The notes beneath the pieces were generated by a model that was not told the DNA's origin, ran no database searches, and saw only the letters and a list, made by a program, of their open reading frames with translations. From Sinorhizobium garamanticum (GTDB taxonomy: Bacteria > Pseudomonadota > Alphaproteobacteria > Rhizobiales > Rhizobiaceae), in contig NZ_CP120373.1 in the NCBI RefSeq assembly GCF_029892065.1, positions 3,541,001-3,605,000 of the forward strand: a stretch of DNA of 64,000 nt, in the 5' to 3' direction. A program made the position numbers and the translations under genes. Shown here one piece after another: positions 1 through 8,812 of the stretch. How positions within the stretch are numbered: the stretch's first letter is position 1; every line of letters begins with the position of its first letter.

Positions 1-40
1 GATAACTGTTACCGGGACGAAATTCTCAGGGAGTTTATCG

Positions 41-355
41 ATGACCACGATGCAGGATCGCGAGAAGGGTTTTGAGGCGAAGTTTGCGCTGGACGAAGAG
101 CTGAGGTTCAAGGCAGTGGCGCGACGCAACAAGCTGCTCGGTCTTTGGGCGGCTGGTCTCTTGAACAAGGCCGACCCGGACGCCTATGCAAGGGAAGTCA
201 TCACCGCCGACCTCGCAGAAATTGGCCACGAGGACGTGGTGCGCAAGATTAAGGCAGATTTCGACGCCGCCGGCATCGCACAGTCGGAAGACGAAATCCG
301 CTTGCGGATGCTGGAATTTCTGGCCCAAGCGATAGAGCAGCTTCAGAACAACTGA
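41..355 (+). CDS. DUF1476 protein, F1-ATPase zeta-type inhibitor
   Basis: The 104-residue product is a small, all-helical, highly charged protein that matches the alphaproteobacterial DUF1476 family throughout. It opens with the family-typical MTTMQDREKGFEAKFALDEE and has the conserved KAVARRNKLLGLWAA segment at about residues 29-43. In Paracoccus the family member (zeta subunit) binds F1-ATPase and blocks ATP hydrolysis in one direction, so this is expected to be a cytoplasmic regulator of ATP synthase. Length is normal for the family. The start has a GGGAG ribosome site about 8 bases upstream, and a strong terminator follows directly. The function in this organism is inferred from the family. 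Confidence 0.9.
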   Translation: MTTMQDREKGFEAKFALDEELRFKAVARRNKLLGLWAAGLLNKADPDAYAREVITADLAEIGHEDVVRKIKADFDAAGIAQSEDEIRLRMLEFLAQAIEQLQNN

Positions 356-386
356 TCTCGCAGCCAGCGAAAAGAGACATGGTGGC

Positions 387-418
387 GCCGCCCGGCAGCA
401 GAATCGGGCGGCTTTTTT
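387..418 (+). terminator. Rho-independent terminator after the DUF1476 gene
   Basis: An 8-bp GC-only stem (GCCGCCCG / CGGGCGGC) is followed by six T residues, 32 bases after the stop codon. It lies between this gene and the convergent GGDEF-EAL gene. Confidence 0.85.
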
Positions 419-461
419 GTATCGAGCGAAGCTTCACCCGGATTTTGCGGCGCCTCGATGC

Positions 462-3005
462 TCAGCGCATCCTGCGCGCCTCTGAAAAGCTCCGCGGCAC
501 ATCGAAACCTTCCCGGGCAAACGTCTCGAAATCCTGCCGGCTCATTGGTTTCGCCAGCGCATAGCCTTGCAGGATGTCGCAGCCAAGATCGGCGAGAAGT
601 GCGGCGTGGGCCCAGGTTTCGACGCCTTCGGCGACAACTTCGATGTTCAGCGAATGGCCGATGTCGATAATCGCGCGCACCAGCTTTTGCTGTTTGCTGC
701 TTTCCGTGACCGGCCCTACCAGTGCGCGATCGATCTTGAGGCGCGCCGGATTGAGTTTGAGGAGCCCGATGATCGACGCGTGACCGGTTCCAAAATCATC
801 GATCTCGATATCTATGCCGAGCTCGTTCAAGGCCGCGATCGTCTCCGCAACTTCATCCTCGAACTCGTCGAGAAAGATCGATTCGAGCAGTTCGAACGAC
901 ATGACGCCGTGCGGGATGTTCATTTCCCGCAGATCGGCCACGAGTTGAGGGTCGCGCAAACGGCGCGAGGAAATATTGACCGAGATCTTGGGGATGGCGA
1001 GCCCCTGCCGCTGCCAAGCGCGGAAGTCGGCATAGGCCATATCGACCACCATCCGGTCTATTGCTGCGAGCAGATTGATGTCTTCGGCGACCTTAAGGAA
1101 TTGCACGGGCGCCAGGACCCCGCGTTCCGGGTGGTTCCAGCGCACCAGCGTCTCGACCCCCGTGATCTCCAGAGTGCGGGCGTCGAACTGGGGTTGGTAG
1201 AAGGGAACGAACTGTCTCTTTTCGAGTGCTTCGCGCAGCTCGTCGCCGATCCGCTTCGCAGTCAGGATCTCGTTCTGCATCTCGTCGGAAAAGAGTTCAA
1301 AACGGTCGCGGCCAAGGCTCTTGGCGCGATAAAGCGCGATGTCGGCGTCCATCAGAAGCTGCCTGGGATCGGTGAGCCTGCCTTCATCCAGCGAAACGCC
1401 AATGCTTGCGCCAAGGCGGCACAATTGCCCGCCGTAGGGGACGGGACGGCGGAAGGCCTGAATGATGCGTGCGGCAAGCTCTGCCAGTTGCGTCGAATCC
1501 CGACCGCTGCGGCATACGATGACGAATTCGTCGCCACCGATGCGCGCGATGAAATCGTCCCGCTCGGAGTGCGACCTCAGCACGGTCGCGGCATGCACGA
1601 GCATTGCGTCGCCAGCCTGATGACCGAGCGTGTCGTTGATCTGCTTGAAGCGATCCAGGTCGATATGAAGTATGGCGTTGACGACACGCGCTTCCGTCAG
1701 GATCCGATCGAGATAGCGGCGGTTCGGCAAATCCGTCAGATGATCGTGCAGCGCGTTGTACTCGATGCTGACACGCGCCGCTTCGAGTTCGCAGTTGCGC
1801 GCCTCGGCAAAGGATTTTGCCCGCCTCAACTCCTCCTGCAGGGCGATATCATCGGTCACGTCCCAATTGGCGCCAACGAGCCTCCCTGCACCATCCAGGT
1901 CGGTATGGAACGCGGCGTTGGACCGGATGTGGCGGACGACCCCATCGGGCCTGATGATGCGGAACGCGTTGGTGAAAGGCGTGCCGCTGGCGATCGCGTC
2001 ATTGACGCGTTTAATCGCAGCAGCCTTGTCCTCCGGATGCAGAAAGTTCTCCCAACCGGCCGAGGAGGGCGCTTTGCCGGCAGGGTCCAGGCCATACATC
2101 CTCAACATGGCTTCGTCCCAGAGCGAGACGCCAGTGTCGAGATTGTGTTCGAAGACGCCAATCCTCGAAATATCGAGCGCCAGTTGCAGGCGGCGCGAAA
2201 CTTCTTCGAGCCGGGCCTCCGCTTCCTTGCGCGCGGTTATGTCGGTATCGGTGCCGATGATGCGGCACGGCTTGCCGTCAGGGCCATAAGCGACCGATGC
2301 GCCCCGGCTCTCGATCCAGATCCAGCGTCCGTCGGCATGGCGCTCACGATACTCGAATGTGTTGAACTGAGCCTCGCCCGAATCTTGGCGTTCGATGCAC
2401 GCGAGAACGTGCGCTCGGTCATCCGGATGGACGTTTTCGATCCATTTCTCCAGCGTGCCATCGACCTCCGCGTCATCCGCCAGTCCTCGTAGACGTCGCC
2501 AGGTTGAGGAATAGAATAGATTGCCGCTTTCGTAGTCGTGATCCCAGACACCTTCCAACGCGCTTTCAAGGGCATACTTCCAGCGTGTCTCGTCCTTGCG
2601 CAGGTTAGCGATTTGCGAAACCACGCTATCGGCCGGAAGCATCGCCAGCATCCTCTTCGCCTCGGCTCCTTGTGCAGCAGGAAGAGGCGCCAGCGAAACG
2701 AGCATGGAACGAGAGGCGGATGCGCCGAGAAAGCGCACGACCGCCGGCTCCGCCGATCGCTGCGTTTCCGGGATAGGCACAACTGCCGGAAGATCTTCGT
2801 CATCCACGAATGCGGCGATCGGTGTGCCGATGAGTTCGTCGGAGGTTCGCCCAAGCATCTCGAGTGCGAGGGCATTGGCGGCGCATATGACATCGTCCGC
2901 ATCAATAAGAATGATGCCCGCCGGGATTTGATCCATTGCGCCCGCCAAGCTGTCTTGTGTCGTCGGCTCATTGCCGGTGTCGATTGGTTCCCGCGGTTCG
3001 GTCAC
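462..3005 (-). CDS. PAS-PAS-PAS-GGDEF-EAL cyclic-di-GMP signalling protein
   Basis: 847 residues with no membrane segment, so probably cytoplasmic. Three PAS-type sensor domains lie at about residues 20-120, 140-262 (ending in the PAC-like GTDTDITARKEAEARLEE) and 270-395. They are followed by a GGDEF domain (about 425-585) with an intact RIGGDEF motif and an EAL domain (about 595-835). The EAL signature reads VETLVRW (ETL rather than EAL), but other phosphodiesterase residues are visible: NIS, ELLES, the DDFGTG loop, KIDRALV and EGVET. The RxxD inhibitory site before GGDEF is not in the canonical position. It is convergent with the DUF1476 gene. It could be a cyclase, a phosphodiesterase or both; sequence alone does not decide. 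Confidence 0.93.
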   Translation of the reverse strand: MTEPREPIDTGNEPTTQDSLAGAMDQIPAGIILIDADDVICAANALALEMLGRTSDELIGTPIAAFVDDEDLPAVVPIPETQRSAEPAVVRFLGASASRSMLVSLAPLPAAQGAEAKRMLAMLPADSVVSQIANLRKDETRWKYALESALEGVWDHDYESGNLFYSSTWRRLRGLADDAEVDGTLEKWIENVHPDDRAHVLACIERQDSGEAQFNTFEYRERHADGRWIWIESRGASVAYGPDGKPCRIIGTDTDITARKEAEARLEEVSRRLQLALDISRIGVFEHNLDTGVSLWDEAMLRMYGLDPAGKAPSSAGWENFLHPEDKAAAIKRVNDAIASGTPFTNAFRIIRPDGVVRHIRSNAAFHTDLDGAGRLVGANWDVTDDIALQEELRRAKSFAEARNCELEAARVSIEYNALHDHLTDLPNRRYLDRILTEARVVNAILHIDLDRFKQINDTLGHQAGDAMLVHAATVLRSHSERDDFIARIGGDEFVIVCRSGRDSTQLAELAARIIQAFRRPVPYGGQLCRLGASIGVSLDEGRLTDPRQLLMDADIALYRAKSLGRDRFELFSDEMQNEILTAKRIGDELREALEKRQFVPFYQPQFDARTLEITGVETLVRWNHPERGVLAPVQFLKVAEDINLLAAIDRMVVDMAYADFRAWQRQGLAIPKISVNISSRRLRDPQLVADLREMNIPHGVMSFELLESIFLDEFEDEVAETIAALNELGIDIEIDDFGTGHASIIGLLKLNPARLKIDRALVGPVTESSKQQKLVRAIIDIGHSLNIEVVAEGVETWAHAALLADLGCDILQGYALAKPMSRQDFETFAREGFDVPRSFSEARRMR

Positions 3006-3092
3006 TTATCCCGGATCCTGAGAGTTGCCAGCCTATCATGATCTCCTAGCAATGAAATTCAGATTAATGGTGCGCGGTTCCGCCGATAACCA

Positions 3093-3653
3093 TTATGACC
3101 GCAGGCGGCTGAGGAACTGGGCAAAAACCATCGTGCCCTCGGGCCACGGGCCGTGGCCGGATTCGGTATTGATGTGACCGGCTTCGCCGGCATCGACCAA
3201 CAACGAGCCCCACGCGTTGGCGATGTCTCCGGCGTGCTCATAGGATCCGAAGGGATCGTTGCGGCTTGCCACCATCAGCGACGGGAAGGGTAGAGGATCG
3301 CGTGGGTACGGGCCGAAGGTCATCAGATGCTTCGGTCGGATCTTGGGATTGGCGACGTCCGGCGGCGCGACCAGGAAAGCGCCTGCGATCTTCTTCGCGT
3401 TCGCGCAATGGGGCAGGGCATGGATCGCCGTGGCGACCCCCAGCGAATGTGCGACGATGACGACCGGCTTTTGCGCGGCATTGACGGCCCCGACCATCCG
3501 CGCCACCCAATCCTCGCGCACAGGCTTCGACCACTCAGCCTGTTCGACGCGGCGCGCGGTCGACAGCTTTCGCTCCCAACGGCTTTGCCAATGGGCCGGG
3601 CCGGAATTGGTGTAGCCCGGCACGATCAGGATGTCAGCTTCTGAAACCTTCAT
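3093..3653 (-). CDS. RBBP9/YdeN-type alpha/beta hydrolase
   Basis: 186 residues from the ATG at 3653, chosen because MKVSEADILIVPGYTNSG gives the family N-terminus. A longer frame reaching 3944 adds about 97 unrelated residues and runs into the next gene's start. The serine nucleophile lies in VAHSLGVA (about residues 70-77), an acidic residue in NDPFGSY and the histidine in GEAGHIN, giving a complete catalytic triad. The motif PGYTNSGPAHWQ near the start is typical of the RBBP9/YdeN family of small serine hydrolases. Substrate is unknown. It is divergent from the DUF2189 gene, with about 160 bases between starts. Confidence 0.85.
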   Translation of the reverse strand: MKVSEADILIVPGYTNSGPAHWQSRWERKLSTARRVEQAEWSKPVREDWVARMVGAVNAAQKPVVIVAHSLGVATAIHALPHCANAKKIAGAFLVAPPDVANPKIRPKHLMTFGPYPRDPLPFPSLMVASRNDPFGSYEHAGDIANAWGSLLVDAGEAGHINTESGHGPWPEGTMVFAQFLSRLRS

Positions 3654-3812
3654 GATTGCGGCGATTTGGAGGTGAAAAGCGCCGAAGTCAAGGCACAGGC
3701 GACAGAGGCCGCATTTTCTGTATAATCCAAGACGCCGGTCGCGGTTGACAGCGGCGAGTTTTATCGCTGTCGCGAGTCCGTGGCCGCTCTGGTTCGTTGA
3801 GGAGTGTGAGCC

Positions 3813-4628
3813 ATGACAACCTTCCATGTCCTGTCGGGGGCGAATGCGAGAGCCTCGCATCCCGGTATACGAAAGATTGGCATTGCGGATGTGTTTGATG
3901 CGTTGCGTCTCGGGTTCAATGATTTTCGCGAGAAGCCGTCGCATTATGTTTTCTTGTGCTTGATATACCCTATCGCCGGTGCAGTACTGATAACCTGGAG
4001 CGCGGGCGCGAATATGCTGCCGCTACTCTATCCGCTTGCGTCCGGCTTCGCCCTCATCGGTCCTGTCGCGGCAATCGGCCTCTATGAGATCAGCCGGCGC
4101 CGTGAATTGGGCATGGATGCGTCATGGCCGCACGCTTTGCGGCTCTACCGTTCACCAGCGCTGCCTTCCATTTTGGCGGTCGCCGCCGTGCTGTTCGTTA
4201 TCTTCATCGCCTGGCTTCTGGTTGCACAGGCGCTTTACGTCAGAATTTTCGGAACGACGCCGCCGAATTCGATTTCGGCCTTCTGGAACGGCATTATCGG
4301 CACGCCAGAGGGTTGGAATCTCATCGTTATCGGCAACGCCGTCGGCTTTGTCTTCGCCGTCATCGTGCTCTCGATCAGCGTGGTTACATTCCCGTTGCTG
4401 CTTGACCGCGATGTCGGCGCCGTCGTGGCCGTCGAGACCTCGATCCGGGCGACGCTTACCAATCCGGTGCCGGTCGCCTGCTGGGGCCTCATCATAGCAG
4501 CGGGACTGGTGATCGGCTCGATTCCGGTCTTCGTCGGCCTGGCCGTTATCATGCCGATCTTTGGCCACGCCACGTGGCATCTCTATCGCAAGATCGTGGA
4601 GCCAGAGCCGGCCGGCCGCAAAAGCTGA
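3813..4628 (+). CDS. DUF2189 integral membrane protein
   Basis: 271 residues with about six hydrophobic segments beginning near residue 45 (YVFLCLIYPIAGAVLITW). The N-terminal part has the DUF2189 features DVFDALRLGFNDFREKPSHY and GLYEISRRRELG. This is an inner-membrane family common in alphaproteobacteria, without an established biochemical role. A GAGG-like ribosome site precedes the ATG, and a strong terminator follows 21 bases after the stop. It is convergent with the PilZ gene and appears monocistronic. Confidence 0.85.
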   Translation: MTTFHVLSGANARASHPGIRKIGIADVFDALRLGFNDFREKPSHYVFLCLIYPIAGAVLITWSAGANMLPLLYPLASGFALIGPVAAIGLYEISRRRELGMDASWPHALRLYRSPALPSILAVAAVLFVIFIAWLLVAQALYVRIFGTTPPNSISAFWNGIIGTPEGWNLIVIGNAVGFVFAVIVLSISVVTFPLLLDRDVGAVVAVETSIRATLTNPVPVACWGLIIAAGLVIGSIPVFVGLAVIMPIFGHATWHLYRKIVEPEPAGRKS

Positions 4629-4649
4629 ACGGCAGGTCCTCCAATGACA

Positions 4650-4693
4650 TCGCGGCGATCTTGAATGACCCAAGATCGCCGCGATTGTTTTTG
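4650..4693 (+). terminator. Terminator after the DUF2189 gene
   Basis: A perfect 14-bp inverted repeat (ATCGCGGCGATCTT / AAGATCGCCGCGAT) with a 9-base loop is followed by TGTTTTT. It may also serve the convergent PilZ gene. Confidence 0.85.
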
Positions 4694-4730
4694 CGAGAGT
4701 TCACCGGTTCGCCGCCCGACAACGGCGCGG

Positions 4731-5039
4731 TTATTGGCGGAAGAACTTATAGTAGGATGATATCTGCGCTGCGGTGTTCGACGAAAGCTTGAGCTTGATG
4801 CCGATCTTGTCGCCGCGATACCAGCGCACTATCCCCGTCAGATAGCCGAGCTCTTCACTTTGAATGGTGACTTCCTGTCCCGTTTGCGCCCCGATATCGA
4901 ACAGGAGCTGGAAACAGATACCCTCGTCGGAAAGGTCCCTGACAACCCCGTTGCTGGACCCGAATTTGCAGGTAACCTTACCTGTTATTTTCGTCTGCGT
5001 GCGCGGTGATCCGCGCTGAACACTGTCCCTGTAAGTCAT
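4731..5039 (-). CDS. PilZ-domain protein
   Basis: 102 residues consisting of a single PilZ domain. The two c-di-GMP-binding motifs are visible: RGSPR (RxxxR) at about residues 9-13 and DLSDEG (D/NxSxxG) near residue 37. The rest predicts a beta barrel with a hydrophobic core (VTIQSEELGYLTGIVRWYRG). Binding of c-di-GMP is expected from these motifs, and the output partner is unknown. It stands alone, followed upstream by a RIME1-like repeat region. A GGDEF-EAL protein and a diguanylate cyclase are encoded in the same window but not adjacent. Confidence 0.88.
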   Translation of the reverse strand: MTYRDSVQRGSPRTQTKITGKVTCKFGSSNGVVRDLSDEGICFQLLFDIGAQTGQEVTIQSEELGYLTGIVRWYRGDKIGIKLKLSSNTAAQISSYYKFFRQ

Positions 5040-5186
5040 GGCTTCCTCGAAACCTGATTAGACAGTTCTGGAAGCTCTCACACCACTTCTAAACAACTTG
5101 CTAATAAGCTCGCCCGCACTCGAACAAAATGCACCGAATGCGAGCGTTTGTATTCATGGACAACGTCATCATGTCCCGCAGCGAGA

Positions 5187-5292
5187 CTACAGCGCCGCGC
5201 GTCTAATTAGACGCGCAAAGGTCGCTGTAGCACTTTGATTTGCTGCATGTTTTTGTCCTTAAATCGGATACGATTTAAGGAAACATGCAGCA
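5187..5292 (+). repeat. RIME1-like intergenic mosaic element, complete copy
   Basis: 106 bases made of two palindromes. The first (5187-5230) runs from CTACAGCG to CGCTGTAG around GCGCGTCTAATTAGACGCGC. The second (5241-5292) runs from TGCTGCATGTTT to AAACATGCAGCA around CCTTAAATCG...CGATTTAAGG. The same unit recurs at 45061, 45736 and 59774. Size, two-palindrome architecture and intergenic location match the Rhizobium-specific intergenic mosaic element RIME1; the name is assigned from memory of that description. Confidence 0.85.
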
Positions 5293-5308
5293 GGCTGTCT
5301 TATTCCTG

Positions 5309-6610
5309 TCAGCCAAAGACGCGCTTAAAGATCGTGTCGACGTGCTTGGTGTGATACCCGAGATCGAACTTCTCGCGAATTTCCTCTTCCGAAAGTGCGG
5401 CCCGCACCTCAGTGTCGGCCAGCAGCTCCTCCAGGAAATCCTTGCCCTGTTCCCAGACCTTCATGGCATTGCGCTGAACGAGCCGGTAGGCGTCCTCTCG
5501 TGAAGCGCCGGCCTGGGTGAGCGCAAGCAGCACGCGCTGCGAGTGAACAAGACCGCGGAACTTGTTCAAGTTCTTCATCATGTTCTCGGGATAGACGAGC
5601 AACTTGTCGATCACGACGGTAAGCCGCGCCAGTGCGAAATCGAGCGTCACCGTCGCGTCCGGTCCGATCATGCGTTCGACCGAGGAGTGCGAAATATCGC
5701 GTTCATGCCAAAGTGCCACGTTTTCCATTGCTGGCACGACGAAGGCGCGGACCATTCGGGCGAGACCGGTGAGGTTTTCCGTCAGCACCGGATTGCGCTT
5801 GTGCGGCATGGCCGAAGAGCCCTTCTGGCCCGGGGAGAAATATTCCTCGGCTTCCAGCACCTCGGTGCGCTGCAGATGGCGGATTTCCGTCGCAAGACGC
5901 TCGATCGAGGAGGCGATGACGCCGAGCGTCGCGAAATACATGGCGTGGCGGTCGCGCGGGATGACCTGCGTCGAGACCGGTTCCGGCTTCAGGCCGAGAG
6001 CCTTTGCGACATGCTCCTCGACTCGTGGATCGATATTGGCAAAGGTGCCGACAGCACCGGAAATGGCGCCGGTCGCAACCTCTTCGCGGGCGGCCAGGAG
6101 GCGCTGCTTACAGCGATCGAATTCCGCATAGGCAAGCGCCAGCTTGATGCCGAAGGTGGTGGGCTCGGCGTGGATGCCGTGCGAACGGCCGATGGTGACC
6201 GTATCCTTGTGCTCGAAAGCACGGCGCTTCAGGGCTTCAAGCAGCTTGTCGAGGTCGGCGAGCAAGAGGTCCGTCGCGCGAACGAGCTGCACGTTGAAGC
6301 AGGTATCGAGCACGTCCGACGAGGTCATGCCCTGATGGACGAAACGGCTGTCCGGCCCGACGAATTCCGCAAGATGAGTGAGAAAAGCGATGACGTCGTG
6401 CTTGGTGACGGCCTCGATCTCGTCGATCCGGGCAACGTCGAACTTTGCCGCGCCGCCCTTTTCCCAGATCGTCTTCGCCGCTTCCTTGGGGATGACGCCG
6501 ATTTCGGCGAGAGCATCGCAGGCATGCGCCTCGATCTCGAACCAGATACGGAATTTCGTTTCCGGCGACCAGATGGCCACCATTTCCGGCCGGGAGTAAC
6601 GGGGGATCAT
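5309..6610 (-). CDS. purB: Adenylosuccinate lyase
   Basis: 433 residues, the normal PurB length. It catalyses two fumarate-releasing steps of purine synthesis (SAICAR to AICAR and adenylosuccinate to AMP). The fumarase/aspartase superfamily signature GSSAMPHKRNP is present at about residues 263-273, with the helical-bundle motifs TSSDVLDTCFN and GRSHGIHAEP containing catalytic histidines. The start MIPRYSRPEM is the family N-terminus. It lies 62 bases downstream of a membrane-protein gene and may be the last gene of the rpe-DUF2259 transcript. A RIME1-like element sits 16 bases beyond its stop. Confidence 0.97.
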   Translation of the reverse strand: MIPRYSRPEMVAIWSPETKFRIWFEIEAHACDALAEIGVIPKEAAKTIWEKGGAAKFDVARIDEIEAVTKHDVIAFLTHLAEFVGPDSRFVHQGMTSSDVLDTCFNVQLVRATDLLLADLDKLLEALKRRAFEHKDTVTIGRSHGIHAEPTTFGIKLALAYAEFDRCKQRLLAAREEVATGAISGAVGTFANIDPRVEEHVAKALGLKPEPVSTQVIPRDRHAMYFATLGVIASSIERLATEIRHLQRTEVLEAEEYFSPGQKGSSAMPHKRNPVLTENLTGLARMVRAFVVPAMENVALWHERDISHSSVERMIGPDATVTLDFALARLTVVIDKLLVYPENMMKNLNKFRGLVHSQRVLLALTQAGASREDAYRLVQRNAMKVWEQGKDFLEELLADTEVRAALSEEEIREKFDLGYHTKHVDTIFKRVFG

Positions 6611-6672
6611 GGGCTTAAGCTTTCGTCATCAGTGAAGGATGGCTGTGCCTCTATCAAAGATGTTGGTCAAGC

Positions 6673-7233
6673 TCAACGCCGTTGGTGCATGTCCGATCGC
6701 GCAAGCCAAAGGCTGGCGGCGACAAGGACGGCAAGTCCGAGCGGCAGGTAGAGCCGAACGCCCAGGACCAGAAACTGGTAGAGCGCGGCGAGCGACGTGA
6801 ACAGGAACTGGAAGAGCCATATGCGCGTGCCCGTGGCCGCATGCCACTGCGCATAGAATATCCGGTAGTCAAAGGCGAAGAGACACGCCGTCGTACCGAC
6901 CGTGCCTGCGATGAGGCACAGGAAAAAGGCCGAGAAGCGGGTCTCGGCCACTCGCTCCTGTGCTGCAAACCGCGCCGCAAACAGTGAAATCGGCCACGCC
7001 AACAGGCCGCCGAGCGCGTAGAGCAGCAAGATGTCCCTGATGTGGAAGGCCGCCTCGTCGCCACGCAGCCAAAGCGCCAGCCAGGCAGATGTCGCCATTG
7101 CCCCGGCCCAACTGGGGGCACCGATCAGCACTTCATGCGGCTTGGGAAGGGAACGCACTAAGCGGGATCGTTTTGACGGTGCGACATCCGAAGGGAGCAC
7201 TGGCGATTTGGCGGCCTGCTCGTCACTTGTCAT
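6673..7233 (-). CDS. Hypothetical inner-membrane protein
   Basis: 186 residues with a basic cytoplasmic N-terminus (SKRSRLVRSLPKPHEVL) and four likely membrane helices starting near residue 42 (WAGAMATSAWLALWL), then about 68-86, 101-123 and 139-178. I do not recognise the family. Its ATG overlaps the stop of the upstream DUF2259 gene by 4 bases (ATGA), indicating translational coupling, and the DUF2259 gene is coupled to rpe in the same way. No enzyme motif is visible. Confidence 0.75.
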   Translation of the reverse strand: MTSDEQAAKSPVLPSDVAPSKRSRLVRSLPKPHEVLIGAPSWAGAMATSAWLALWLRGDEAAFHIRDILLLYALGGLLAWPISLFAARFAAQERVAETRFSAFFLCLIAGTVGTTACLFAFDYRIFYAQWHAATGTRIWLFQFLFTSLAALYQFLVLGVRLYLPLGLAVLVAASLWLARSDMHQRR

Positions 7234-7970
7234 TTGGGAAGCCGGACCGGTAGCGCAATCCAGCGGCCATCGGTTGAACCCTCGAAACCGAGCGATTTGA
7301 CCAGGATCATCACCACGTGGACTTCGGATCCGTCATTATTGATGCGGGTTACGACGCCGCCAATGCGATAACCCGTCGGGCAGCGACGGCTTTCAGGGAT
7401 GCGCGTGTCCTCCTGCAGCAGCTCCGCCGCAGGTTTCCCGGCCTTCTCCGTCATCACCAGCCGGAAGCCCTTCACCTCCTTCAAGAAGCTGCTGCACACG
7501 CCCTGAGGCTCGAAGCTCTTCTCCTCGAGCTTCAGCGCGTAACTCTTGCGGAACGGCTCATTGGCCGGAAAGGCATCATAGCTCAGCGTGTGCGCCGCGC
7601 TGCTTCTTTCAGTTACAGGATTGTACGCGACCAGTATCCCAGGCGTGTCCGCCAAGCGGTAAGCATCGATCAGTGGTGCGGCACGGCTGTGCGCCTCGCG
7701 GCGCGCTTCGTGCTGTGCGCCACCATCTTTCTCGATGACGGCGCGGACAGGTGCGCCAGGGAGGAAGGTGTCTTTGCGCGTGTCGAGGACATAAATCGTC
7801 GAATAGGGAAAGCCGGAGCCGTCCTGGACGCCATATTCCTCGAACGCGAAGACGTTGCCATCAGACGAAAATCCGATCGGCTGCAGGGCGGCAAAGTCTC
7901 CAGCACGCACCTCAGCGGCCGCAATCGTCGCCGCCAGAAGCGTTGTGGTGACTACCGTCCGCATGCTCAT
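7230..7970 (-). CDS. DUF2259 periplasmic protein
   Basis: 246 residues with a Sec-type signal peptide ([23 protein letters not shown], cleavage near residue 23). The mature protein begins [24 protein letters not shown], the hallmark of DUF2259, a family of predicted secreted proteins in rhizobia. Two cysteines (VCSSF and RRCPTG) could form a disulfide. The start overlaps the rpe stop by 4 bases and the stop overlaps the next gene by 4 bases. No function is established for the family; export to the periplasm is the only safe inference. Confidence 0.85.
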   Translation of the reverse strand: MSMRTVVTTTLLAATIAAAEVRAGDFAALQPIGFSSDGNVFAFEEYGVQDGSGFPYSTIYVLDTRKDTFLPGAPVRAVIEKDGGAQHEARREAHSRAAPLIDAYRLADTPGILVAYNPVTERSSAAHTLSYDAFPANEPFRKSYALKLEEKSFEPQGVCSSFLKEVKGFRLVMTEKAGKPAAELLQEDTRIPESRRCPTGYRIGGVVTRINNDGSEVHVVMILVKSLGFEGSTDGRWIALPVRLPK

Positions 7971-8644
7971 TCGCGCGCCTTTTCCGCGGATTTGCGGATC
8001 GCCTCGATGGCAGTGCGATAGGTCTCGACGGAACCGCCCTTGAAGACGGCCGAGCCCGCGACCAGCACGTTGGCACCGGCCTTGACAGGCAGCGCGGCTG
8101 TCTCCGGCGTGATACCGCCATCGACCTCGATCTCGATCGGCCGGTCGCCGACCATGGCCTTGATCCGCCGGATCTTCTCTTCGGTGGCGTGGATGAATTT
8201 CTGTCCGCCGAAGCCAGGATTGACCGTCATCACCAGGATCAGATCGACCATGTCCAGCACATATTCGATTGCGCTTTCCGGGGTTGCCGGATTAAGCGAG
8301 ACGCCGGCCTTCTTGCCAAGCGACTTCACGGTCTGCAGCGACCGGTGCAAATGCGGGCCGGCCTCGGCGTGCACCGTCATGATGTCGCAGCCGGCCCTGG
8401 CGAAAGCTTCGAGATAGGGATCGGCGGGCGAAATCATCAGATGACAGTCGAAAGTCGCGTCCGTATGCGGACGCAGCGACTTGATGACGTCCGGGCCGAA
8501 AGTGATGTTTGGCACGAAATGACCATCCATGACGTCGAGATGGATCCAGTCGGCGCCGGCTTCGACGACATCGCGAACCTCCTGGCCGAGCTTGGAGAAG
8601 TTGGACGCCAGGATCGACGGGGCAATGCGAATGGGATGGGTCAT
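7967..8644 (-). CDS. rpe: Ribulose-phosphate 3-epimerase
   Basis: 225 residues from the ATG at 8644 ([20 protein letters not shown]), the usual Rpe length. A longer frame to 8806 adds a non-homologous extension. It interconverts ribulose-5-phosphate and xylulose-5-phosphate in the pentose phosphate pathway. The TIM-barrel metal and acid-base residues are visible in [36 protein letters not shown] and the phosphate loop VDGGITPE. First gene of a likely operon with the DUF2259 gene, the membrane protein and perhaps purB. Confidence 0.96.
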   Translation of the reverse strand: MTHPIRIAPSILASNFSKLGQEVRDVVEAGADWIHLDVMDGHFVPNITFGPDVIKSLRPHTDATFDCHLMISPADPYLEAFARAGCDIMTVHAEAGPHLHRSLQTVKSLGKKAGVSLNPATPESAIEYVLDMVDLILVMTVNPGFGGQKFIHATEEKIRRIKAMVGDRPIEIEVDGGITPETAALPVKAGANVLVAGSAVFKGGSVETYRTAIEAIRKSAEKARE

Positions 8645-8812
8645 GACAGGCTCCGATGTTTCCCGCGCCATAGCATTCCGCCGACGCGCAAACAACATCC
8701 GAAGCAAGCCTGCGGCCCAACGCCTGGATCGCGATGATTTCAGGTTAAATCGATTCCAATAGATTAGAGGGGATGCAGGCGGAAAACCGCGCACCCTTTT
8801 CCTCATCCCGCT

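Noticed and set aside
567..2492. 641-codon plus-strand frame opposite the GGDEF-EAL gene
   Set aside because: Same cause: codon-phase shadow. The opposite strand encodes recognisable PAS, GGDEF and EAL domains.
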